From: Dastarcus helophoroides
Taxonomy: Eukaryota; Arthropoda; Insecta; Coleoptera; Bothrideridae
Length of the DNA: 64,000 bases
Assembly: GCA_028583605.1 (NCBI GenBank)
Contig: CM053337.1
Location: 12,550,634 to 12,614,633 of the forward strand
Direction: 5' to 3'
The notes beneath the pieces were generated by a model. That model saw only the letters and a list, made by a program, of their open reading frames with translations, was not told the DNA's origin and ran no database searches. Shown piece after piece: positions 22,669-34,600 of this stretch. The position numbers were made by a program, and so were the translations under genes. Position 1 is the stretch's first letter. Each line of letters opens with the position of its first letter.

Positions 22669-25600
22669 GTGAGTCGATTTTTTTTTCTGCTTAGTGTTTG
22701 GGTTAGGTCGGTGGTTGTTGGTTTTGATGGTGATTTGGTGGCGTTCCAAAATGGCCGGAGGTGGCCGCCATTTCGGTACATTGGGATTTTGGAAAAGGAA
22801 AAAAAAGTCGTGTGGATTGCATTTAATGTGGTCCAGGTGCAAATACGGTTTGATTTTGAGAGGAAAAAATCGTAATTTACCTTTAGGGAAAAAATCGCAT
22901 GTCACCGATCGTATAGATATTCAACTCTGTGCTCAGGGACGGATTTAAGGGGTGAAATTGCACAGGGGCCCACTCACGTCCTTTTTTAATCATAGAAGAA
23001 TGTTTTGGACGCGACGAACGTTTTTAGTCGTTAGAATCATTGTGGACATGACAAGGAAGATTTTATCACACTATCATAGGAGCCCCCAGTGTAACGCATA
23101 GGGTCGCGAACAGCTTAATCTGCCCCTGACTGTGCTCTTCTGAATAGTAGTGTTATTTTATAATAAATTAAACTCAGTTATCCAAATTTTTTGTTCCTTT
23201 TTGAATGCATAATTTAAAGATCCTTCCTTAGCACCTCACTTTGTTGCAGTTACCTTAAATATATTACAGTCACCTTTAGTTAGTTAATTACCTGCTAAGT
23301 AAGGGTGCTTAGCGCTTGAAATATGTGACTAGTTAGTCAGGAAAACAAAATTTATGCAATAAGGTAGAAATGACTATTTTTTTATTGATAATTGAACTTT
23401 TGCGTGGCTTTTGGTGGAACTACTTCGATATATTTGTTTTCCTTGAATTTTTAGAGGGTTGCACACGTTTTCCCACCCGCCCTTATCGCTTTATTTTGCC
23501 CTGGGATATTTTTCATCTTTATATTGAAACGCACTACGTCACTGTATTTATAACTGATTTTTATCACGATACGAGACGATAAGAAACTGCTTTTGCACTA
23601 ATTTTTGTTAACATTGATAACGTTTCAATATGCAATTCCAAATCCTAACAATACTAATTTCTAATTTAGAAAACTTTCAAGTTTAGATCCAATTCTTTGT
23701 AACTATAGATCAGTAATCAATAAACTTTTCGTTCGAGGGGCCACATTACTACTTAAGCACTGTTTAGTTGCTTAAGCACGCGATTTTATCTCACAATAAG
23801 TTAACTAACATCCAGCACTGTATTAAACCTTTGTAACAACGCACTGGTTGAAACTACCCCCTTCCCCCCAAATGTAATTATTTGGGCCCAAATATAATAG
23901 GTTAAAAATTTTTGGTTTTAAAATCTACTTAATAAAACTCAGATTGACTGACACAAACAACACGCAGCCTAGACCGGTGGGTCTAGAAGCATGAAATTTT
24001 GCACAGATGTTCCCCATAACACGTGGGTGAGCACTAAGAGGATTTTTCAAAATTCGTCCCCCAAGAGTGTTAAATAAGAGAGACAGTTTGTATGGAATTT
24101 TGTTATTTTTGGACTTATAAATCTAATGATTGGTGTTTAGGTTGCAGTTTATAAATAAAAGTCAATCGCATCAGTGTTTTTGGCAATTCATCTCCTTAGG
24201 GGGCAAAATATGCTTACAAGGTCTCATACGAATTCGCTTTTGAAGGTATAAAGCATATAATTTTAAAAGAAAATCTGATTTTCCAAAATTTGGACTAATT
24301 TGAAATTTTTAAGTCAGACTTAAAAAAAAGTCGCATGTTTGACTACAAAACAGACGAAAGTTCTAAAACAATTTAAAAGTTAAAAGATCGAAAACTGAAA
24401 TTTTGAAAAAAGTCGATATTTTAAAAACTTTCCATTTTTTTAAATTCGTTTTTGTTTTCTGAAAACTCGATGTTTTTCCTCGAGATTCGTCTTTTACGCG
24501 AAATTTCGATCTTTTTTTCGAAAGTTCGATCTTCTTTTCGAAATTTTCGACCTTTTTCAAAACGAAAAAAAGAAATTTAGAGAAAAAAACGTCGAAATTT
24601 CGAGAAAACGATCGAAAATTTGTGTAAAAGACGAATCTGGTGGACTGAATATTTTGAGAAAAAGACCGAAAATTACGAAAAAAAAGATTGAAATTCCGAG
24701 TAAAAGACCATTTTCGAGAAAAAAAAATCGAATTTTCAAAAACAAAAACGAATTTAAAAATAAAAAAGCTGAAAATTGAGGAAAAGTCGAAATTTCGAGA
24801 AAACGTCGAAATTTCGAGAAAACGTCGAAATTTCGAGAAAACGTCGAAATTTCGAGAAAACGATCGATAATTACGAAAAAAAGATTAAAATTTCGAGTAA
24901 AAGACCATTTTCGAAAAAAAAAATCGAATTTTCAAAAACAAAAACGAATTCAAAAATTAAAAAGTTGAAAATTGAGAAAAAGTCGAAATTTCGGGAAAAC
25001 GTCGAAATTTCGAAAAAACGATCGAAAATTACGAAAAAAAGATTGAAATTTTGAGTAAAAGACCATTTTTGATAGAAAAAAAATCTAATCTAATCTAATT
25101 CAAAAATAAAAAAGTTGAAAATTAAGGAAAAGGCAAAATTTCGAGAAAACGTCGAAATTTCGAGAAAACGTCGAAATTTCGAGAAAACGATCGAAAATTA
25201 CAAAAAAAAAAGATTAAAACTTCGAGTAAAAGACCATTTTTGAGAAAAAAAAATCAAATTTTCAAAAACAAAAACTAATTGAAAAATAAAAAAGTTGAAA
25301 ATTAAGGAAAAGTCGAAATTTCGAGAAAACGATCGAAAATTTCGAAAAAAGATCGAAATTTCGACTAAGACGAATTTCAAGAAAAAAACGAATTTTCTAA
25401 ACACCAAAACGAATTTAAAAAGATCGAAATGTTGAAAAAAAGATCGAAATTTCAAAAACAAAAAAATTAAAATTTCGAGTAAAAAATGATTTTCGAGAAA
25501 ATAAATCGAATTTTCAAAAAACAGAAACGAATTTAAAAAACATCGAAATTTCGAGAAAAACATCGAAAATTTTGAGAAAAAGATTGAAAATTACGAAAAA

Positions 25601-28600
25601 AAAAAGATTGGAATTTCGAGCAAAAGACCATTTTCGAAAAAAAAATCGAATTTTCAAAAACAAAAACGAATTCAAAAATTAAAAAGTTGAAAATTGAGAA
25701 AAAGTCGAAATTTCGGGAAAACGTCGAAATTTCGAAAAAACGATCGAAAATTACGAAAAAAAGATTGAAATTTTGAGTAAAAGACCATTTTTGATAGAAA
25801 AAAAATCTAATCTAATCTAATTCAAAAATAAAAAAGTTGAAAATTAAGGAAAAGGCAAAATTTCGAGAAAACGTCGAAATTTCGAGAAAACGTCGAAATT
25901 TCGAGAAAAACGATCGAAAATTACAAAAAAAAAGATTAAAACTTCGAGTAAAAGACCATTTTTGAGAAAAAAAAATCAAATTTTCAAAAACAAAAACTAA
26001 TTGAAAAATAAAAAAGTTGAAAATTAAGGAAAAGTCGAAATTTCGAGAAAACGATCGAAAATTTCGAAAAATAAGATCGAAATTTCGACTAAGACGAATT
26101 TCAAGAAAAAAACGAATTTTCAAAACACAAAAACGAATATAAAAAGATCGAAATGTTGAAAAAAAGATTGAAATTTCGAGTTAAAGGCGAATTTCGAGAA
26201 AATAAATCGAATTTTTAAAAACAAAAACGAATTCAAAAATAAAAAAGTTGAAAATTGAGAATAAGTTGAAATTTCGAGAAAAAGAAAGTCAACGTTTATA
26301 TCACAATTTAGAAAAAAAAACAACGACTTTTGAGAAAAAGTCGAATTTTGAGAATAAGATCGAAAATTTTGAAAAAAAAATCGAAATTTCGAGTAAAAGA
26401 CGAATTTCAATAAGGAAAACAAATTTTCAAATAACAAAAACGAATTTAAAAATGTTGCAATGTTGAAAAAGATCTAAGTTTGGAAAAATAGATCGAAAAT
26501 TACGAGAAAACGAGAGAAATTTGGTGAAAAAAGTAGGAATTTCGTGAAAGTCGAGATTTAGTAAAAATTTGAAAATTTCTCAGAGGAAGTCAATTTTCAT
26601 ACCAAAGTTTAGAAAAAAGGACGAATTTTGAGAAAAAGTCGAAATATTCAAGAGAAAGATCGAATAATTCGAAAGCATATCGAAATTTCAAGTAAAAGAC
26701 GAATTTCAAGGAAAAACCCGAATTTTCAAAAAAACAAAAGCAAATTTAAAAAGATCGAAATGTTGAAAAAAAGATCGAAATTTTTAGAAAAAAGATCGAA
26801 AATTTCTAGAAAATGATAGAAATGTCGTGGAAAAAAATAGGAATTTTGTGAAGAAAGTTGAAATTTAGTAAAAATTCGAAATTTTTCAGAGCGAACTTGT
26901 ATCAAAATTTAGAAAAACATGACGAATTTTAAGAAGAATATCGAAAGATCTAAAGTTTGATATAAAAGTTGAATTTCTGTGGGAAATTTCGATTCTTTAA
27001 TAAATTTCGATTTTTTTCTTGAAAATTATTACAAAATTTCAATCGTTTTCTCGATAATTTGATTCATTAAATTCGTTTTTGGTTTTTTGAAAATGTGATT
27101 TTTTTCCTCGAAATTCGTCTTTTGGTCGAAATTTCGAATTTTATTTTAGATATTTTCGATCTTTTTCTCGAAAATTCGACTTTTTCTCAAAACACCTCCT
27201 TTTTCCTCTCTCAAATTTTGTTTATTTTCCTAAATTTCGATATAAAAGTAGGCTTTTTCTGGAAAATTTCGAATTTTTACTCAATTTCGATTTTTTACTC
27301 GAAATTTCGATCTTTTTCTTTAAATTGTTAATCATTTCTTCGAAATTTTGACTTTTTCTCAAAATTCGTTCCCTTTTCTAGATTTTGATATAAAAGTTGA
27401 CTTTCTCTGAGAAGTTTCGAATTTTTACGAAATTTCAAGTTTTTAAATTCGGTTAAATTTTTTGAAGATTCGATTTTTCCTAGAAATTCGTCGTTTATCG
27501 TTTTTTCCAAATTTTCGATCTTGTTCTCGACATTTTTGATCGTTTTCTCGAAATTTCGACTTTTTCTCAAAATGTAAATTTTTCGAATTTTTTATCTTTG
27601 TCCTTTTTTCTAAATTTTTGTATAAAAGTTGAATTTCTGTGGGTAATTTAGATTTTTTAATAGATTTCGACTTTTTCTGCAAAATCCGACTTTTTTTTAC
27701 GAAATTTCGATCTTTTTCTCAACATTTTTGATCGTTTTCCCGAAAGTTCGACTTTTTCTCAAAACGCAAATTTTTCTAAATTTTTATCTTTTTCTAAATT
27801 TTTGTATAAAAATTGAATTTCTGTGGGAAATTTCGATATTTTAACAAATTTCGACTTGTTTTGCAAAATCAGACTTTTTTTACGAAATTTCGATCTTTTT
27901 CTCAACATTTTTGATCGTTTTCTCGAAATTTCGACATTTCCTCAAAATGCAAAGTTTTCGAAATTTTTTTATTAAAAAATTCGACTTTTATTTGGAACAC
28001 TGAAAACTGCGGCTCTTTTTTTAAACTTGTTACTTTCTTGAAATATGGGATTTTTTCAAAAATTTGACTTTTCGAACATTTTTCAGAATTTCCACTTTTT
28101 TAAAAAATTTCGAGCGACTGTATCTTCCAAATTTCATGTCCATTCTTTCGTATTAAATATTACAAAAAGGACTCTTTGTAAATTGGGTACAATAAATTAG
28201 AAACTAATTTCGAAAAATCAAAAATTGAGAATTTGATGTAAATTCGTCGAAATTCATCGCCATCTATCCTTGTTTCTGCATCCTACTCGCAGTGTTTTGA
28301 AGGCATAATGGGGTTATCCTTTGCGAGTGGATTAAACTTTAAACTTTTTTTTTAAACTTTAACTTTAAAAAAATGCAAAAAATGATACTTTGGTCATTTT
28401 GTCATTAATTGGTTCATCTGTGGCGTTTTTTACAATTTAAATGACTTTTACGCGTTCCTCGTATCGAGCGTTTCGTTCTGACGTTTCGTAAGTACAGAAA
28501 CTCATTAATTATTCGACGTAATTGAAAGTCACAAACTGAAACAATGGGTCGAATACATGACACTATCATGGGTCGAATATAATAGATCCCGTGGACCCGA

Positions 28601-31600
28601 CACAGACCGACAGCAAATGTACTCGACGAGATGGGAGTTTTTGCCACGCTCTCGGGGTGCATAAATGATTAATTAGACTGTTTAAACCACAATTAGGGGA
28701 TTAAGCCGTGGGGGGCGATCGCACCTGTGTATTGCTTTAAATTGATTTAAGGGGATTAGGCGGCTTCCCTACGATTCACACCGAATTCTATCGGACTGAC
28801 TCCATCCGATTTAAATTAATTGAAGACCACTGAATAGTTAGAGAATCGACTCGTCTCGAATTATTTCAAGACGAATCAATGATCCAAAAAAGAAAAAAAA
28901 TAAACAGAAGGTTTTAGATCTCTCAATTTAAGAATTAAAATACAAATCTTGTTCCCTGAAACCAAGAGAGATTAAAAAATACAACAAAGGTTGTATTCGC
29001 TCTACTAAGGCGTTTCGATAGCCAAGCTATCATCTTCAGAGAGATAAAAATATCTCAATTTAAGATTTTTGAGTGGTTTTTGATAGGAGAGCAAACTTAT
29101 GGTTTTGTGTGATCATCAGCTGAATTGCGTTAACATCACGCTGACTTGCGTTAACATCACGTTGATTTGCGTTAACATTACGCTGACTTGCGTTAACATC
29201 ACGCTGACTTGGGTTAACATCACGCTGACTCGCTTCACCATCATGTTGAATCGCGTTACTAACATGCTCCAACGTTAATGGTATAATGTAGCTACGAGTA
29301 AGGCGTGTAATAGACTTAAAAAATGCGTGCACCGGGGTTTGGACCCGCGACCTATCAGAATTATCACTCGAGCCTTAATCAATTACGCCACTCTGTCTGG
29401 TGACACCTTTAAATTTTAACTCAGTTTGAACATATTGTAACAAAAAGTTAATTATAAAGTTTAGTTGGGAATTTTTTTAGAAAATTTCCGGCTGCGATAA
29501 TGAATCCAACGGCAGATAACCGTCGGCAGAAATGTCGATAAACGATAAGCCAAATTCTTCAAGAACCCGGACCGGGACCTATATAAGGCGGTTTTCCTCA
29601 TTCAAGTTAGAAGTCAATGAATAAGTTAGTTAATTAAACAGTGCAGTGTTCCGAGTTCAGTTTTGAAATAAAGTGGTTACAATTCACGACGTATTAATCA
29701 TTCGAACCGATAACGCGCAGCAATATCTATACGAATACTATAAGTTAAATTGACTACTGTACATTCTTCAAATTTTGGTGGAACGAACTTGTCCTTGGTT
29801 ATCTTCAAAAATGGAAATACAAATCGTGTTCCCTGAAATCAAGAAAGATTAAAAAACACAACAAAGGTTACTGGCTAACGCATTTCGACAGCCAAGCTAT
29901 CATCTTCAGAGAGATTGTTGAAATTGCATTTTAGATTGTTATTTTAATTGTTTAATAATTGTATAATCGCTGTGCAATGATTAGACATTAAGTTTCAAAT
30001 ATGTTAATTTTGGGCTCGAATAAGTTTGAGTTCTTTTCTCGAAAATTTACTCATTTCTTGTCATTAATAAAACGTTCCTGGTTAAATTGGGTCCGCCAAT
30101 TAGCAATTTTTAATTATTGTTACGGGCTTATCGGTTCGAATTGATTAACACATTGAATAATACCCACTTTATTACCAAACTAAACTCGGATCACTACAAC
30201 TGAACAATAACTCACTTATGTACTTCTAACTACTAACTCACTAACTACACTGACTCTAACTGACCTGACTCTAGGGAAAAGCTGACCGCCTTATATAGTT
30301 TTGGCTCCCGGGTTCTAGAAAAATCACGCAAATAAGGCTTATCGTTTGCCGAAATTTCGGGAACGCTTTGCTTCGTTATCGCGGCCGCTTTCCCCTTATC
30401 AGATCATTCTAGAAACTTTTCTTATGTACTAAATTCTACAATTCTATTCCTAAATTCTATTCCATCTATTTACATTGCGTTACATTATTTTTTTAAGTTG
30501 CAATGAGTAATAATGATTTCGTAACGGCAGACACGAGAGGAATCTTCAAGCTGGTCTACTATGTTGTAAAATTTAATGGTAAAGTGTGGGCGACGCTGCT
30601 CACGTTCTAGAATTCAGACATATTGATTATGCCGCCCCCGAGCCGTGGAAGCAGATGCTGCCACCACCGAACTCCGGCGTTCCAGATATGTATTTACATC
30701 TAAACCAACTTGAAACTTACATATGAAAAGACCACAAAAACGATTGCGATACTTTCCAGTTATCGTCGCTCTAGAATTTTTATTTGCTTTCTTTTGATAA
30801 AAAAATTTAATTTCCGCGAAATCTAAAAAGTTAGCGCCGTCAACTTCGGTAGTAGTTAGGGTTAGTGAGGATTTGTAAGTGTCGGGGGGTTGTAATACTT
30901 TAAATATACACTGGGATTCGACGATAAACCAAATTTAATTTAAATTTGTTTGTTTAATTTAAATTTGTTTGCTTTACTTCTCGTCTATTGCGGTGTTTCT
31001 CAAACTTTCGACGTCTGTGTAACCTTTCTATAATTTTTCGTGACGTTGAGTACCTCTCGCACCCAACTAATATGTAAATGAGGAAGTGTGTCTCTCTGTT
31101 GTCTGCTGAACGTAATCAACGAATTTGAACAAAACATCATTCTGCAATCTACACGAATTCGTTAACGGTGTGCAAATAGTTTTGTAAGTTTACTCAGTTT
31201 TTGTTGTAAGGTTTATTCAAACAATTTTTGAGTCAGCTGAAGCCGCCTGGTGCAACGTTTAACCTCAACAAACCCGTACCCCTGATGATACGCGTATCAC
31301 ACTTTGGGAAACACTGGTCTTTTGTATGGATTCGTGGGTATGTGACGACCAACGTACGAGGGTCTACGAATAATTGACGTCACGGAGCCCACATCACGTT
31401 AAAAACGTTCGAGAAGTTACAGGACACTGTGTTTTCAGTCCTGAAAAATCTGAACCATGTGTCTACTGTAGGGATAGCTAATGAGAATTTAAATATAATT
31501 TCCGTTAATATTGTTGTGGGTTATCGGTTCAAAATAATTATTACGCGTGAATTATAACCACTTTATTTCCAAACTAAACTCGCGACACTACAACTGAACT

Positions 31601-34600
31601 ACTACAACTTCTAACTAGTAACTCACTAACTAACTACACTGACCTCTGACTGACTGACTCGAGGAAAAAGGCGACCGCCTTATATAGCTTTCGCTTCCGG
31701 GTTCTAGAAAAATACAGCAGATAAGGCTTATCGTTTGCCGAAATTTCTGGAACGCCTAGATCTAAATTTTTGTATAAAAGTTGAATTTCTGTGGGAAATT
31801 TCGATATTTTAATAAATTTCGACTTGTTTTGCAAAATCAGACTTTTTTTTATGAAATTTCGATCTTTTTCTCAACATTTTTGATCGTTTTCTCGAAATTT
31901 CGACATTTCCTCAAAATGCAAAGTTTTCGAAATTTTTTTATTAAAAAATTCGACTTTTATTTGGAACACTGAAAATTGCGGCTCTTTTTTTAAACTTGTT
32001 ACTTTCTTGAAATATGGGATTTTTTCGAAAATTTGATTTTTTCGAACATTTTTCAGAATTTTTACTTTTTTTAAAAAATTTGAGCGACAGTATCTTCCGA
32101 ATTTCATGTCTATTCTTTCGTATTAAATATTACAAAAAGGACTCTTTGTAAATTGGGTACAATAAATTAGAAACTAATTTCGAAAAATCAAAAATTGAGA
32201 ATTTGATGTAAACTCATCCAAATTCATCGCCATCTAACCTTGTTTCCGCATCCTACTCGCAGCCTTATACAGCTTTCGCTTTCCGGTTCTAGAAAAATAC
32301 AGCAGATAAGGCTTATCGTTTGTGCGAAATTTCTGGAACGCCTCATCTGCCATTTGCTTCTGACTGATTGACTCGAGGAAAAAGGCGACCGCCTTATATA
32401 GCTTTCGCTTCCGGGTTCTAGAAAAATACAACAGATAAAGGCTTATCGTTTGTCGAAATTTCTGGAACGCTTATCTGCCGTTTGCTTCATTATCGCGGCC
32501 GCTTTCCCTTATCAGATCTTTCTAGACAATTTTCTTACGTACTAAATTTTATAATTTACATTTCGCTACAATATTTTAAAAGCTTCACTTCTCGTGATTT
32601 TTGAATTGATCTTCAACGACCGATGGTGACGCGGAATGTTGAATTGCGCGTACAGAGTGAAATATGTCAATTTAAGCGCGCCTAATTCGAATACAAAATT
32701 GAAGGCTGCAGTATGAAAAGGGGTTTTCTATAAAAAAATTTTATTCGGCCTCCTGAAATTTAGGCCAGGTTAGGTACAGTGGATACAGTACAGTGGATAC
32801 AGTGGATATTTGAGTATTCACTGCACGAATGCTACATAAATGTTATATGTCAATTTAAGCGCGCCAAATTCAAACTCAAAATTAAACGCTGCAGTACGAA
32901 GAGGGTTTTCTTTGAAATTATTTCATTCGCCTTTTAAAACTTAGGTTAGGTGTGGTGGATACCATTTGGCTATTCACGATTTAAATCATAGATTGATTGA
33001 AGCTCAAATGGAGCTTTTGGGTGATTTTGGAAGTTTCGCAATTATAGCCGAGTGAAACGCCGGGATATGCTTGATGGGAAAGAAAGGAACAAAAGGGTCT
33101 TTGTGAATTCATAACTTTCACTTGGACAAATCTCTTGTTTCCATTGCTGTTTTAGCGTGTCGCGCTAGTGAAGAGAATCGAAGCCGCCCCCGCTTTTATT
33201 TTTAAATTAAAACGACTCGATGATCTTTTATGTCTTCCAGAGTATTTGTCGATATTATTGTTGTTGTTGTTAATGATCAATACCATAGCCAAATGTCCTG
33301 TGTAAACTAGTCCAGAAAATCTCTGAAGATATAAATACATTTTGAAAAAAAGATCGAAAACTTCTAAAAAAAGATCGAAATTTCGTGAAAAAAGTTGGAA
33401 TTTCGCGAAAAAAGTCGAAATTTGGTAAAAATTCGAAGCTTTCCATAGAAAGTCGCCTTATTCTAGCTAACTCGTGACGATGTCAATCGAAATGTTGAAA
33501 AAAAGATCGAAATTTCGAGAAACTGAAAGCTTGAAATTTCGAGTAAAAGGCGAATTTCGAGAAAATAAATCGGATTTTCAAAAACAAAAACGAATTTAAA
33601 CGAAATTTTGAGAAAAAGATCGAAAGTTTCGAAAAAAAAGATCGAAATTTCGTGAAAAAATTTGGAATTCGCGAAAAAGTCGAAATTTAGTAAAAATTCG
33701 AATTTCGAAAGTCGACTTTTATATCAAATTTAGAAAAAAGAACGAATTTTGAGAAAAAGTCGAAATTTTATGAATACAATCGTAAAATAGATCTAAATTT
33801 CGTGAAAAAATTCGATATTTAGAGAAAGAAGTCGAAATTTGGCAAAAAATTCGAAATTTTCCAAAGAAAGTCAGCCGTCATCGAAATTTGGAAAATAAGG
33901 ACGAATTTTGGAAAAAAATCTAAATTTCGAGAAATAAATCGGCTAAATATTTATCGTCTCTTGACTACTTGAGTCAGAGGGACCCTGCCCCACCGTTGCG
34001 TTGGAATTTCGCGAAAAAAGTCGAAATTTGGTAAAAATTCGAAACTTTCCAGAGAAAGTCGACTTTTTTATATCAAAATTTAGAAAAAAGAACAGACTTT
34101 TGAGAAAAAGTCGAAATTTTATGAATACAATCGTAAAATAGATCTAAATTTCGTGAAAAAATTCGATATTTAGAGAAAGAAGTCGAAATTTGGCAAAAAA
34201 TTCGAAATTTTCCAAAGAAAGTCAGCCGTCATCGAAATTTGGAAAATAAAGACGAATTTTGGAAAAATATCTAAAATTCGAGAAATAAATCGGCTAAATA
34301 TTTATCGTCTCTTGACTGCTTGAGTCAGAGGGACCCTGCCCCACCGTTGCGTAAGAAAATATTGAGAAAAAGAACGAAAATTTCGAAAAAAAGCTTTTTG
34401 GAAATTCGATTTCTCCTCGAAAATCGTCTTTTACTCGAAATTCCGATCTTTTTTATTCAAAAACTTCGATTTTTTTGTCAAATTTTCGACTTTTTCTCAA
34501 ATTTTCAGCTTTTTCTCAAATTTCGTCCTTTTTGTTCTAAATTTCGATAAAAGATGACTTTCTCTGGGAAATTTCGAATTTTTACTAAATTTCGACCTTT

